The notes below the pieces were generated by a model. It searched no databases. It was not told the origin of the DNA and worked only from the letters and a program-made list of their open reading frames with translations. A program made the translations under genes and the position numbers. A stretch of DNA of 42,882 nucleotides from Actinomycetes bacterium (GTDB lineage: Bacteria; Actinomycetota; Acidimicrobiia; Acidimicrobiales; RAAP-2): assembly GCA_021818265.1 (NCBI GenBank), contig JAKAEP010000009.1, positions 1 through 42,882 of the forward strand, in the 5' to 3' direction. This document shows, piece by piece, positions 22,873 to 31,585 of this stretch (position 1 is the first letter of the stretch; every line of letters starts with the position of its first letter).

Positions 22873-24273
22873 GTGGCCAACGAGCTCTGGCGGGAGTCGG
22901 CGACCGCGCTCGCCCAGCGCATCCGCGCGCGCGAGGTCTCCTCGCGCGAGGTCGTCGAGGCCCACCTCTCGCGCATCGAGGCGGTGAACGCCACGGTGAA
23001 CGCGGTCGTCGAGGTGCGCGCCGAGGCGGCCCTGGCCGAGGCGCGCCGGGCCGACGAGGCGACCGCCGCCGGCGGGGCCCTCGGGCCGCTGCACGGGGTC
23101 CCCTTCACGACCAAGGTCTGCATCGACGTGGCCGGCTACGCGAGCGACGAGGGGACGGCGGCGCTGATCGACCGGGTGGCCACCGAGGACGCCCCGATCG
23201 TCGAGCGGATGCGCGCGGCCGGAGCGGTGATGCTCGCGCGCACCAACATGCCCGACTTGGGCCTGCGCATGAACACCGAGTCCTCCCTCCACGGCGCGAC
23301 CCACAACCCCTGGCGCCACGGCTACACCGTCGGCGGCTCCTCGGGCGGGGAGGGCGCGGCCCTCGCCACGGGGATGTCGCCCCTCGGGCTCGGCAGCGAC
23401 ATCGGGGGGTCGCTGCGCAGCCCGGCCTTCTGTTGCGGGGTCGCCTCGATCAAGCCGAGCCGGGGCCGGGTCGCCCGGGGCAACGCCAGCGCCCCCGGGG
23501 AGATCCCGTTCTTCGAGCAGTGGATGCTCGTCGACGGGGTGCTGGCGCGCCGGGTGGCCGACGTGCGCCGCGGCCTCGAGGTCACGATGGGCCGCCACCG
23601 TCGCGACCCCCAGTCGCTCGACGTGCCCCTGCACGGCCCGCCGGCCGCGCGCCGGGTCGCCCTCGTGCCCGAGCCGGGCGGCGGCTCGACCCACCCGGGG
23701 GTGGCGGCGGCCGTGCGGCGCGCCGGCGAGGCGCTCGAGGCCGCCGGCTACCAGGTCGAGGAGCGCGAGCCCCCGCGCCTGGTCGACGCGTACTGGTCGT
23801 GGACCGAGCTCATGATGAACGGCCTGTCGGTCTACGGGGACGTGACCTGGCCGCTGCTCGGGGACGACGCCCGCCGGTTCCTGGAGCTCACGACCGTCGA
23901 GCTGCCGGCGCCGAGCGCCGCGTCCCTCGCCGAGGCCGACGAGCGGCGCTACGCGGTGGCGCGCGCGTGGCGCGAGTTCCTGCTCGAGTGGCCCCTCGTC
24001 GTCGGGCCGACCTGGACCCGACCGCCCTTCGCCCACGGCTTCGACGTCGCCGACCAGGACTCGGCCTTCGCCGTGGTGGAGGCGGTGCGCTTCACCGTGC
24101 CGGCGAACGTCCTCGGCCTGCCGGCGGCGTGCGCGCCGTGCGGACTCGTCGAGGGGACGCCCGTCGGGGTCCAGGTGATGGGCGACCTCCTGCGCGAGGA
24201 CCTGTGCCTGGACGCGGCCGAGGTGGTCGAGCGCGAGCTCGCGGCCGCGACCCCGGTCGACCCCGCCGCGTGA
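22873..24273 (+). CDS. Amidase-signature (AS) family amidase
   Basis: A 466-residue hydrolase with the AS triad: Lys81 in GVPFTTK, cis-Ser156/157 in TVGGSSGGEGAAL, and nucleophile Ser180 in LGSDIGGSLR. The glycine/serine-rich stretch of ~60 residues is complete. It hydrolyses a carboxamide to acid and ammonia; relatives include aryl- and aliphatic-amide hydrolases and GatA. The lack of gatB/gatC nearby and the divergent C-terminus make GatA unlikely. Start GTG 22873 has a good SD. The downstream GNAT starts inside its stop (GTGA), so the pair is translationally coupled and may act on one substrate. Confidence 0.92.
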   Translation: MANELWRESATALAQRIRAREVSSREVVEAHLSRIEAVNATVNAVVEVRAEAALAEARRADEATAAGGALGPLHGVPFTTKVCIDVAGYASDEGTAALIDRVATEDAPIVERMRAAGAVMLARTNMPDLGLRMNTESSLHGATHNPWRHGYTVGGSSGGEGAALATGMSPLGLGSDIGGSLRSPAFCCGVASIKPSRGRVARGNASAPGEIPFFEQWMLVDGVLARRVADVRRGLEVTMGRHRRDPQSLDVPLHGPPAARRVALVPEPGGGSTHPGVAAAVRRAGEALEAAGYQVEEREPPRLVDAYWSWTELMMNGLSVYGDVTWPLLGDDARRFLELTTVELPAPSAASLAEADERRYAVARAWREFLLEWPLVVGPTWTRPPFAHGFDVADQDSAFAVVEAVRFTVPANVLGLPAACAPCGLVEGTPVGVQVMGDLLREDLCLDAAEVVERELAAATPVDPAA

Positions 24274-24716
24274 GCCTCGAGGTCCGCCCCCTCGCGCGCG
24301 GCGAGGTCGCCGCGGCCGTCGCGGTGATGCTCGGGGGCAGCCTCCATCCCTCGAGCGAGCGTCCCGGCGACGACGACGCGTACTGGCGGGCCGCCGAGGA
24401 GACGGCCGCGCGCGGCGGCGCGGTGCTCGTCGCCCTCGAGGGCGGCGAGGTCGTGGGCCTGTGCCAGGTGATGGTGCAGCGCCACTTCCAGCACGCCGGC
24501 GGGCTGTGCGCGGAGCTCGAGAGCGTCTTCGTGCGTGAGGACCGGCGCGGCCGCGGGGTGGGCGGGGCGCTGCTCGAGGCGGCCGAGGCGCTCGCGCGCG
24601 AGCGGGGCTGCTACCGGGTCCAGCTCACGAGCAACCTCGCGCGCACCGACGCCCACCGCTTCTACGAGGCCCACGGCTACCGGGCCACGCACCGCGGGTT
24701 CAAGAAGCCGCTCTAG
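24270..24716 (+). CDS. GNAT family N-acetyltransferase
   Basis: A 148-residue acetyltransferase with motif A AELESVFVREDRRGRGVGGALLEAAEALA and motif B LTSNLARTDAHRFYEAHGY, both strong. Cytoplasmic. GTG 24270 overlaps the amidase stop by 4 nt. The pair amidase-acetyltransferase suggests handling of an amine or amide compound, but the substrate is unknown. Stop shared with the convergent carbonic anhydrase. Confidence 0.9.
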   Translation: MSLEVRPLARGEVAAAVAVMLGGSLHPSSERPGDDDAYWRAAEETAARGGAVLVALEGGEVVGLCQVMVQRHFQHAGGLCAELESVFVREDRRGRGVGGALLEAAEALARERGCYRVQLTSNLARTDAHRFYEAHGYRATHRGFKKPL

Positions 24717-25204
24717 CCGGCGACCTCGACGAGGCGGCCCGAGTCGACGTCGAAGACGAAGCCCCGCACCTCGCGCGCGCGCAGCAGCGGGTGGGCCCGC
24801 AGCGTGGCGACGGTCGCGCGCACGTCGGCCTCGACGTCGGCGAAGGCCCCGAGGGCGAAGGGGAGGGGCTGGCCCAGCGCGGCCTCCAGCCGGTCGCGCA
24901 CGATCGCCTCGTCGGGGTGCTCGAGGCCACAGCGGCTGTGGTGGACGACCATGACGTCCTCGGTCCCGAGGAGCTGCTGGCTCAGCACCAGGGAGCGCAC
25001 CGCGTCCTCGGTCGCCAGCCCGCCGGCGTTGCGGATGAGGTGGGCGTCGCCCAGCTCGAGCCCGAACGCCCCGAAGAGGTCGAGGCGGGAGTCCATGCAG
25101 GTCAGCACGGCGAGGCGACGCCGGGGCTCGGTGGCGAGGGCGCGGTGCCCGTGGGCCGAGACGTAGGCGTCGTTCGCTAGGAGCACGTCGTCGATGGCGG
25201 TCAC
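24713..25204 (-). CDS. Beta-class carbonic anhydrase
   Basis: A 163-residue enzyme that interconverts CO2 and bicarbonate. Zinc ligands are clear: C36 in LTCMDSRLD (with the Asp38-Arg40 dyad), and H89-x2-C92 in VVHHSRCGL. LIRNAGG is also conserved. The compact size matches the short cab-type beta carbonic anhydrases of actinobacteria. GTG 25204 is set by TAGGCT 7 nt upstream, so leaderless. Bicarbonate supply would suit POR-type and carboxylating metabolism (inference). Confidence 0.93.
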   Translation of the reverse strand: MTAIDDVLLANDAYVSAHGHRALATEPRRRLAVLTCMDSRLDLFGAFGLELGDAHLIRNAGGLATEDAVRSLVLSQQLLGTEDVMVVHHSRCGLEHPDEAIVRDRLEAALGQPLPFALGAFADVEADVRATVATLRAHPLLRAREVRGFVFDVDSGRLVEVAG

Positions 25205-25254
25205 GGCGACGAGCCTAGGGGCGGGCCACGGGTACGCTGCGCACGGAGGTGGAC
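25205..25254. promoter_or_regulatory. Divergent promoters of carbonic anhydrase and the AhpD-like gene
   Basis: Minus strand: TAGGCT at 25212-25217, leaderless for GTG 25204. Plus strand: TACGCT at 25233-25238 with SD GGAGG at 25245-25249 before ATG 25255. Confidence 0.55.
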
Positions 25255-25605
25255 ATGGAGCACATCAGTGAAGTGCGAGACGAGCTGCGCGAGCCCGCGA
25301 GGGCGCTGCGCCAGATGATCCCCGACGTGCTGCAGGGCTACGCCCAGATGCACCGGGCGGTCATGAGCGACGGCGCGCTGAGCGTCGCCCAGAAGGAGCT
25401 GGTCGCCCTGGCCATCGCCGCGACGCGCGAGTGCGACGGGTGCGTCGGCTCGCACGCGCGCGGCGCGGCGCGCTCGGGGGCCACCCGCGAGCAGGTCGCC
25501 GAGGCGATGGGCGTGGTGATCATGATGAACGGCGGGCCGGGCACGGTGTGGGGCCCGCGGGCCCTGCGGAGCTTCGACGAGGCTCTGGCCGAGCGGGCCG
25601 ACTAG
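25255..25605 (+). CDS. Carboxymuconolactone decarboxylase / AhpD-like protein
   Basis: A 116-residue all-helical protein. The AhpD-type active site E59-C60-x2-C63-x3-H67 (RECDGCVGSHARG) is intact, which marks the peroxidase-associated thiol-reductase branch rather than a true decarboxylase. It probably reduces peroxides or an oxidised thiol partner. ATG 25255 is preferred over GTG 25249 because GGAGG then sits 5 nt upstream. Stop shared with the convergent P450. Confidence 0.88.
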   Translation: MEHISEVRDELREPARALRQMIPDVLQGYAQMHRAVMSDGALSVAQKELVALAIAATRECDGCVGSHARGAARSGATREQVAEAMGVVIMMNGGPGTVWGPRALRSFDEALAERAD

Positions 25606-26867
25606 AGGTCGTAGGGCAGGCTCACGACGCCGTTGATGAAGCTCGACTGGAGCTTCACCGGCTCCGCGGTGGCGTGGATCGCCGGCACGCGCGCCAGCAG
25701 TTCGCGCCACATGACGGTGATCTCGCGGCGCGCGAGGTGCGCGCCGAGGCAGAAGTGGGGTCCCGGCGCCCCGAAGCCGTAGTGGTCGTTGGGCGTGCGC
25801 CCGACGTCGAAGACGAAGGGGTCGTCGAAGACGTCCTCGTCGCGGTTGGCCGAGTTGTAGAAGAGGACGACCTTGTCGCCGGCGGCGAGGTCGACGCCCG
25901 AGAGCGTGTAGTCGGTGGCGAGCGTGCGGCGCATCCAGATCACCGGCGAGGCCCAGCGCACCATCTCGTCGGCCATGGTCCCGCTCAGCCCCGGGAAGTC
26001 CTCGAGGAGCCGGCGGCGCTGGTCGGGGTGGTCGGTGAGGGCCGCGAGCGAGTGGGCGAGCGCCGTGCGGGTCGTCTCGTTGCCGGCGGCGAGCAGCAGC
26101 ACGAAGAACGACGCGAGCTCCTGCTGGGTGAGCTTCTCGGACTCGATCTCGGCGTTCACGAGCGCGCTCGTGAGGTCGTCGACGGGCTGGTCGACGCGGT
26201 ACTTGCCGAGCTCCTCCATCAGCGCGGTGAGGGTGGCCCCCGCCTCGAGGAAGGCGAGGATCGGGTCGGCGCCCTCGGGGATGAAGGCCGGGTCGCCGTT
26301 GGAGAGGATGACGTTGGAGCACGAGAGCACCGTGGGGTACTCGCTCGGGGGCACGCCCATCATCGTGCAGATGATCTCGAGCGGGAAGGGGGCCGCGAGG
26401 TCGGTGATGAAGTCGCCGGTGCCCGAGCGGCGCGCCCGCTCGATGATCTCGTCGGCCAGGCGCTCGATGGACTCCTCGACGGCGCGCACCGTGCGTGGGT
26501 TGAAGGCGTTGGCGACGATCCGGCGCAGCCGCGCGTGGCGGGGGTTGTCGGTCGAGATCATCCCGGAGAAGTACTCGACCATCTCGGGGGGCAGGTCGAG
26601 CAGGCTCACCGCGCCCGGGCCCGAGAGGAAGACCTGGGGGGTGCGCGAGACCTCGGCGAGGTCGCGGTGGCGCGTCAGCGCCCAGTAGCCGTTGCCCCGG
26701 GGCATCTCGATGGCCGAGCCCTCGAAGAGGGGGTCCTCGAAGTGGGCGATCGGCCGCTCGCGCCGCAGCGTCGCGAAGGCCCCCTCGCGCTCGGGGTAGG
26801 GCCGGCGCCAGAACTCCATGTCCGACAGGTCGATCTCGGCGGGGCTGAGGACCTCGGTGGGCTCCAT
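25602..26867 (-). CDS. Cytochrome P450
   Basis: A 421-residue soluble P450 with all core motifs: I-helix AAGNETTRTAL, K-helix E-x-x-R (DEMVRWASP), and haem loop GFGAPGPHFCLGAHLARRE with the cysteine ligand near residue 373. The N-terminus lacks a membrane anchor. It looks most like the actinobacterial CYP124/125/142-type clade that hydroxylates steroid or branched side chains, but this is only an impression. ATG 26867 is fixed by TACCAT 6 nt upstream. No redox partner gene adjoins it. Confidence 0.94.
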   Translation of the reverse strand: MEPTEVLSPAEIDLSDMEFWRRPYPEREGAFATLRRERPIAHFEDPLFEGSAIEMPRGNGYWALTRHRDLAEVSRTPQVFLSGPGAVSLLDLPPEMVEYFSGMISTDNPRHARLRRIVANAFNPRTVRAVEESIERLADEIIERARRSGTGDFITDLAAPFPLEIICTMMGVPPSEYPTVLSCSNVILSNGDPAFIPEGADPILAFLEAGATLTALMEELGKYRVDQPVDDLTSALVNAEIESEKLTQQELASFFVLLLAAGNETTRTALAHSLAALTDHPDQRRRLLEDFPGLSGTMADEMVRWASPVIWMRRTLATDYTLSGVDLAAGDKVVLFYNSANRDEDVFDDPFVFDVGRTPNDHYGFGAPGPHFCLGAHLARREITVMWRELLARVPAIHATAEPVKLQSSFINGVVSLPYDL

Positions 26868-26932
26868 CGGGCCATGGTAACGACGCGGCCGGGTCGGGGC
26901 ACGGCGCGCGCGACGCACGGCAGACTGGGGGG
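26868..26932. promoter_or_regulatory. Divergent leaderless promoters (P450 / NifU-like)
   Basis: Minus strand: TACCAT at 26874-26879, 6 nt before ATG 26867. Plus strand: CAGACT at 26921-26926, 6 nt before GTG 26933. Confidence 0.55.
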
Positions 26933-27268
26933 GTGAGCCTCGCCGACGACGAACGCCAGAGCCGCCTGCGCGCGCTCGAGTCGCTGATGGACCTGATGCG
27001 CCCGGCCGTCCAGGCCGACGGGGGCGACCTCGTGCTCGTCTCGGCCGACGTCGAGAGCGGCGTCGTCGAGGTGGAGCTGCGCGGCGCGTGCTCGAGCTGC
27101 GCGATCTCCTCGGACACCCTCCAGGGCGGGGTGACCCGCATCCTCACCGACCGGCTGGCCTGGGTGACCGAGGTCCGCGGCGGGGTCGACGACTCGATCG
27201 ACCCGGAGGACTCGATGATGCTGGGCACCGGGGCCTACGTGCCCCGCTACCGCGAGCGCTCGGTCTAG
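26933..27268 (+). CDS. NifU C-terminal-domain protein (Fe-S cluster carrier)
   Basis: A 111-residue protein of the Nfu type. LMRPAVQADGGDLVLVSAD and the cluster-binding C53-x2-C56 in RGACSSCAISSDTLQGGV are diagnostic. Two subunits are known to hold one [4Fe-4S] cluster in this family and deliver it to apoproteins. The C-terminal tail (GTGAYVPRYRERSV) is extra. Possible clients nearby are the ferredoxin/POR proteins (inference). Stop shared with the convergent SDR. Confidence 0.9.
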   Translation: MSLADDERQSRLRALESLMDLMRPAVQADGGDLVLVSADVESGVVEVELRGACSSCAISSDTLQGGVTRILTDRLAWVTEVRGGVDDSIDPEDSMMLGTGAYVPRYRERSV

Positions 27269-28176
27269 AGGGCGAGCTCGACCCCGGTCAGGGCGCCGAG
27301 CGCCTCGGCCAGTCGCTCGCCCAGGCCCCCGGTCGTCGCCCGGCGCGGCGGGCGCACGAGGGTCGCGGGCCCGACGAGGCCCCAGGGGCCGGCCGGACCG
27401 TAGTAGGCGCCGTTGCCCGCCTCGGGGCTCGTGAGCGCGACGAGCAGGGGTTCGGCGCCCCAGTCGACCTCCTGGTGGGGCAGCCACCCGGCCTCGAGCA
27501 GGCTGCGCCGGGGTCGCGAGCGCCCGACGCTTGCCCCCGCGCTGAAGAGCCCGGTGCGCACGTAGCCCGGGTGGGCGGCGAGCGAGGCGAGGTCGACGCC
27601 CGTCGCCCCGGCCCGCTCGGCCAGCCACAGCGCGAGCACCAGGTCCGCCAGCTTGGACTGGGCGTAGGCGCGGAAGGGCCGGTACCGGCGCGTGGCCTGG
27701 AGGTCGTCGAGGTCGAGGCGGCCCACGTGGGCCGCGCTCGAGCTCATCCACCCGACCCGGGCGCCCCCACCGGCCGTGAGCAGGGGCACCAGGCGCGCGG
27801 TGAGGGCGTAGTGGCCGGCGACGTTGGTGGCGAACTGCAGCTCCAGGCCGTCGACGGTCTCGGTGCGCCGGCGCGGGCGCATCACCCCGGCGTTGTTCGC
27901 GAGCAGGTGGAGCGGCCGGCCCTCGTCGAGCAGGCCCTCGGCGAATCGCGCCACCGAGGCGAGGTCGGCCAGGTCGAGCGCGCGCACCTCGAGCCGCGCC
28001 CCCGGGTGGTCCGCGCGGATCAGCGCCGCGGCGCGCTCGCCGCGCTCGGTCGAGCGCACGGCGAGCACGACCTCGGCCCCGGCGCCGGCCAGGCGCCGGG
28101 CGACCTCGAGGCCCAGCCCGCCGCTCGCGCCGGTGACGACCGCGCGCCGCCCGTCCTGGGAGGGAACCTCGTACAC
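27265..28176 (-). CDS. Short-chain dehydrogenase/reductase
   Basis: A 303-residue SDR of the retinol dehydrogenase / protochlorophyllide-reductase-like group. Cofactor motif TGASGGLG near the N-terminus, NNAGVM, catalytic Ser in GWMSSSAAH, and YAQSK are all present; the basic residue in VRSTERG after beta-2 suggests NADP(H). GTG 28176 starts 4 nt after the acyl-CoA dehydrogenase stop, so they are an operon. It probably oxidises or reduces a lipid-like alcohol/ketone. Confidence 0.9.
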   Translation of the reverse strand: MYEVPSQDGRRAVVTGASGGLGLEVARRLAGAGAEVVLAVRSTERGERAAALIRADHPGARLEVRALDLADLASVARFAEGLLDEGRPLHLLANNAGVMRPRRRTETVDGLELQFATNVAGHYALTARLVPLLTAGGGARVGWMSSSAAHVGRLDLDDLQATRRYRPFRAYAQSKLADLVLALWLAERAGATGVDLASLAAHPGYVRTGLFSAGASVGRSRPRRSLLEAGWLPHQEVDWGAEPLLVALTSPEAGNGAYYGPAGPWGLVGPATLVRPPRRATTGGLGERLAEALGALTGVELAL

Positions 28177-28180
28177 CTGG

Positions 28181-29404
28181 TCAGGCGGCCGGGGGTTCCT
28201 TGGGCAGGCCCAGGACGCGCTCGCCGACGATGTTGCGCTGGATCTCGGCGGTGCCGCCCCAGATCGTCTCGGAGCGGGAGAAGAAGAACGATCCCTGGAG
28301 CTCGCTGACGGGGTAGTCGGCCCGACCCCGGCGGGGGGCGGCCCCGGTGTCGGGGTCGCTCGAGCCGGTGAGCACCTGGCCGGCCATGCCCAGGACGTCG
28401 ATCGCGAGGTTCGTCACCTCGCGGTGGGCCTCGGACCAGAACATCTTGTTGCACGCCCCGAGCCGGGCCGCCTCGTGGGTGCCGCGCAGGCCGTCGGTGA
28501 GCGAGCGGTAGCCGTTGACCTCCATGATCTTGACCTTGGACCACGCGCGCACCAGGGCGTCGCGCACCAGGCGGTCGTCAGCGCGCCCGACGCGCCGGGC
28601 CTCGGCGACGATCGACTCCCACTCGCGCAGGAACCGCCGGTAGCTCGTCGTCGCCGACGAGCCCCGTTCGAAGCCGAGGGTGGTCATGGCCACCTTCCAG
28701 CCGTTGTTCACCCCGCCGACCACGTTCTCCACCGGGCAGCGGGCGTCGGTGAAGAAGACCTCGTTGAACTCGGCCGTCCCGTCGACCTGGGTGATCGGGC
28801 GCACCTCGACCCCCTTCTGGTGCATCGGCACGAGCAGGTAGCTGATCCCGGCGTGCTTGGGGGCGGCGGGGTCGGTGCGGGTGAGCAGGAACACGTAGTC
28901 GGCGTGCTGGGCCTGGGTCGTCCAGACCTTCTGGCCGTTGATGACCCACTCGTCGCCGTCGAGGGTGGCCGAGGTGGCGAGGCTCGCGAGGTCGCTGCCG
29001 GCGTCGGGCTCGGAGAAGCCCTGGCACCAGGCGATCTCCCCGCGCAGGATCCCCGGGATGAAGCGGGCCTTCTGCTCCTCGGTGCCCCACTGCAAGAGGG
29101 TCGGCCCGACCAGGGTGTCCCCGAAGAAGTCGGCCCGCATGGGAGCGTTGGCGCGGGCGAACTCCTCGTTCACGACGACCTGGCGCATCAGGTCGAGGCC
29201 CTTGCCGCCGTACTCGGCCGGCCAGCCCGCGCAGATCCACCCGCCCGCGTAGAGCCTCTCGGTCCAGGCGGCGACGAAGGCGCGGCGCTCGTCGGGGGTC
29301 ATCGAGAAGCCCGGCTCGAACCAGCCCGCGGGCAGGTTCTCCTCCAGCCAGGCCCGCACCTCGGCGCGGTAGGCCTCGGCCTCGGGGGGGTAGGTGAGAT
29401 CCAT
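28181..29404 (-). CDS. Acyl-CoA dehydrogenase
   Basis: A 407-residue FAD enzyme: CQGFSEPDAGSDLASL (FAD/substrate region), GQKVWTTQAQHADYVFLLTRT, and the C-terminal ETIWGGTAEIQRNIVGERVLGLP. ATG 29404 is fixed by TACGCT exactly 6 nt upstream. It catalyses alpha-beta desaturation of an acyl-CoA. The resemblance is to the long FadE group used for branched or side-chain substrates; the usual catalytic Glu position cannot be assigned without alignment. Operon with the SDR. Confidence 0.93.
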   Translation of the reverse strand: MDLTYPPEAEAYRAEVRAWLEENLPAGWFEPGFSMTPDERRAFVAAWTERLYAGGWICAGWPAEYGGKGLDLMRQVVVNEEFARANAPMRADFFGDTLVGPTLLQWGTEEQKARFIPGILRGEIAWCQGFSEPDAGSDLASLATSATLDGDEWVINGQKVWTTQAQHADYVFLLTRTDPAAPKHAGISYLLVPMHQKGVEVRPITQVDGTAEFNEVFFTDARCPVENVVGGVNNGWKVAMTTLGFERGSSATTSYRRFLREWESIVAEARRVGRADDRLVRDALVRAWSKVKIMEVNGYRSLTDGLRGTHEAARLGACNKMFWSEAHREVTNLAIDVLGMAGQVLTGSSDPDTGAAPRRGRADYPVSELQGSFFFSRSETIWGGTAEIQRNIVGERVLGLPKEPPAA

Positions 29405-29474
29405 GGGAGAAGCGTACCCAGCCCCCCGGCCCCCCGGCGGAGCCACTTGTGCCCTGGTCGGACGGTGGGCGAGA
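29405..29474. promoter_or_regulatory. Divergent spacer (acyl-CoA dehydrogenase / glycosyltransferase)
   Basis: Minus strand: TACGCT at 29411-29416, leaderless for ATG 29404. On the plus side GAGAAT at 29471-29476 could be a -10; if so, translation would start at GTG 29502 rather than ATG 29475. Confidence 0.5.
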
Positions 29475-30872
29475 ATGGTGGACCGCCGACGAAAGCGACC
29501 CGTGCCCCGCTCCTTGCGCCAGACCATCGACGAGACCCGGGCGTCGTGGGAGCGCAGCCGGCGCCTCAGCCTCCCCGAGCCCGTCCCGGCCCGGCCCCCC
29601 GCCCCGGGCGGGCTGCGGGTGGCCTACCTGCTCTATCGGGGCAACCCCCAGTGCGGGGGTCAGGGTGTCTACACCCGCCACCTCACCCGCGAGCTGGTGG
29701 CGCTCGGCCACAGCGTCGAGGTCTTCTCCGGCCCGCCGTGGCCGATCCTCGACGAGGGGGTGGGCTTCACCCCGGTGCGCTCGCTCGACCTCTACCGCGA
29801 CCCCGACCCCTTCCGGATCCCCCACCCGCGCGAGTTCACCTCGCTCGCCGACGTGGCCGAGTTCGCGGTCATGCTCAGCGCCGGCTTCGGCGAGCCCCTG
29901 GCCTTCTCCTGGCGGGTCGCGAAGCTGCTCCGGGGCCGGCGCCGCGACTTCGACATCGTCCACGACGACCAGTGCATCGGCTCGGGGATCCTCGCCCTGC
30001 ACCGTCGCGGCTGGCCCCTGCTCGAGACGCTGCACCACCCGATCACCGTCGACCGCTCGATCGCCCTCGACCACGCGTCGGGCTGGCGCCAGCGGCTCAC
30101 GACCCGCCGGTGGTTCGGTTTCTTGCGCATGCAGACCCGGGTCGCGCGACGCCTGCCGGCGATCCTCACGGTCTCGCACAACTCGCGCGCGGACATCCAC
30201 GACCAGCTCGGCGTGGCGCTCGACCGGCTCACGGTCGTGCCGGTGGGGGTCGACCACACCGTGTTCCGGCCCCACGGGGACGTGGTGAAGCGACCCGGCC
30301 GCCTGATGGTGACGACGAGCTCGGACGTGCCCATGAAGGGTCTCGTCCCCCTGCTCGAGGCCGTCGCCAAGCTGCGCGTCGAGCGGCCCCTCGAGCTGGT
30401 GGTGATCGGCCGGCCCCGGCCCGGCGGGCGGGTCGCCACGGCCCTCGAGCGACTCGGCCTCGAGGACATCGTCACGACGGTCTCGGGGGTGAGCGACGAG
30501 GCGCTGGCCCGGCTCTACGGCGAGGCCGAGGTGGCGATCGTGCCCAGCCTCTACGAGGGCTTCTCGCTGCCGGCGATCGAGGCGATGGCCTGCGCGGTGC
30601 CGGTCGTGGCCACGACCGGCGGGGCGCTGCCCGAGGTCGTGGGGCCCGACGGCGAGGCCGCACTGCTCGTCGAGCCCAACGACCCCGACGCCCTCGTCGG
30701 GGCGATCCGCCGGCTCCTCGACGACCCGGCGCTGCGCGCCGCGATGGGCGCGCGGGGCCGCGAGCGGGTGATGGCGCGCTTCACCTGGCAGGTGACGGCG
30801 CGGGGGACGGCGGCCTGCTACGACGCGATCCTGCGCGGGGCGCCACTGCCCGAGTCGATGGTCTTCGACTGA
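29475..30872 (+). CDS. GT4-family glycosyltransferase
   Basis: About 465 residues (456 if GTG 29502 is used). GT-B fold: the N-terminal domain starts at GGLRVAYLLYRGNPQCGGQGVY, with the GGQGVYTRHL donor loop. The C-terminal domain has VPVGVDHTVFRP and the retaining-GT4 E-x7-E motif in EGFSLPAIEAMACAVPVV. It transfers a sugar from a nucleotide donor to a lipid or glycan. It is the first gene of a coupled cassette (methyltransferase, toroid protein). No membrane anchor is seen. Confidence 0.92.
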   Translation: MVDRRRKRPVPRSLRQTIDETRASWERSRRLSLPEPVPARPPAPGGLRVAYLLYRGNPQCGGQGVYTRHLTRELVALGHSVEVFSGPPWPILDEGVGFTPVRSLDLYRDPDPFRIPHPREFTSLADVAEFAVMLSAGFGEPLAFSWRVAKLLRGRRRDFDIVHDDQCIGSGILALHRRGWPLLETLHHPITVDRSIALDHASGWRQRLTTRRWFGFLRMQTRVARRLPAILTVSHNSRADIHDQLGVALDRLTVVPVGVDHTVFRPHGDVVKRPGRLMVTTSSDVPMKGLVPLLEAVAKLRVERPLELVVIGRPRPGGRVATALERLGLEDIVTTVSGVSDEALARLYGEAEVAIVPSLYEGFSLPAIEAMACAVPVVATTGGALPEVVGPDGEAALLVEPNDPDALVGAIRRLLDDPALRAAMGARGRERVMARFTWQVTARGTAACYDAILRGAPLPESMVFD

Positions 30873-31585
30873 TGCTCACCGCCCGCTACGACCGGCTCGG
30901 CCTGCGCGCCGGCGACGCGGTGCTCGACCTCGGCTGCGGGTTCGGCCGCCACGCCTTCGAGGCGGCCCGCCGCGGGGCCAGCGTCGTGGCCGTCGACGCC
31001 GGGCGCGACGAGGTCGACGGCGTGCTCGCGACCTTCGTCGCGATGGCCGAGGCCGGCGAGCTCGCCCCGGGCTCGGCCCACGCGGCGGTCGTCCAGGGCG
31101 ACGCCCTGGCGCTGCCCTTCGCCGACGGGGCCTTCGACCGGGTGATCTGCTCGGAGGTGCTCGAGCACATCCCCGACGACCGCGCCGCCATGGCCGAGCT
31201 CGCCCGCGTGCTGCGCCCCGGGGGCACCATGGCGATCACCGTCCCGCGCTTCGTCCCCGAGCTCGTGAACTGGGCGCTCTCGGACGAGTACCACACCGTG
31301 CCCGGCGGCCACGTGCGGATCTACCGGCGCGCGGTGCTGCTCGAACGCCTCGCGGGCGCCGGGCTCGTGCCCTACGCCCGCCACCACGCCCACGGGCTGC
31401 ACAGCCCGTACTGGTGGCTCAAGTGCCTGGTGGGCACGACGAACGAGGACCACCCGGCCGTCAGGGCCTACCACCGCCTCCTGGTGTGGGACATCATGAA
31501 GCGGCCGGCCCTCACCCGGGCCGCCGAGGCCGTGCTCTCGCCGGTCATGGGCAAGTCCCTCGTCTACTACCTGCGCAAGCCGTGA
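30872..31585 (+). CDS. Class I SAM-dependent methyltransferase
   Basis: A 237-residue Methyltransf_11-type enzyme: motif I AVLDLGCGFGRHAFEAARRG, acidic motif VVAVDAG, VICSEVLEHIPDD and RVLRPGG. ATG 30872 overlaps the glycosyltransferase stop (TGATG), so both are translated together. C-terminal aromatic-rich part (HGLHSPYWWLKC) may bind the acceptor. Likely O-methylates a product of the glycosyltransferase (inference). Confidence 0.9.
   Translation: MLTARYDRLGLRAGDAVLDLGCGFGRHAFEAARRGASVVAVDAGRDEVDGVLATFVAMAEAGELAPGSAHAAVVQGDALALPFADGAFDRVICSEVLEHIPDDRAAMAELARVLRPGGTMAITVPRFVPELVNWALSDEYHTVPGGHVRIYRRAVLLERLAGAGLVPYARHHAHGLHSPYWWLKCLVGTTNEDHPAVRAYHRLLVWDIMKRPALTRAAEAVLSPVMGKSLVYYLRKP

Noticed and set aside
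22873..24273. Amidase as GatA of the Glu-tRNA(Gln) amidotransferase
   Set aside because: No gatB or gatC nearby and it is coupled with a GNAT gene; the triad alone does not distinguish it, but context favours a catabolic amidase.
25602..29404. P450, SDR and acyl-CoA dehydrogenase as one steroid-degradation operon
   Set aside because: The P450 has its own leaderless promoter and is separated from the others by the plus-strand NifU-like gene; only the SDR and acyl-CoA dehydrogenase form an operon.
27824..30871. Very long plus-strand frame antisense to the SDR and acyl-CoA dehydrogenase
   Set aside because: Only the final part, from ATG 30872, has methyltransferase motifs. The rest is shadow of recognised genes.
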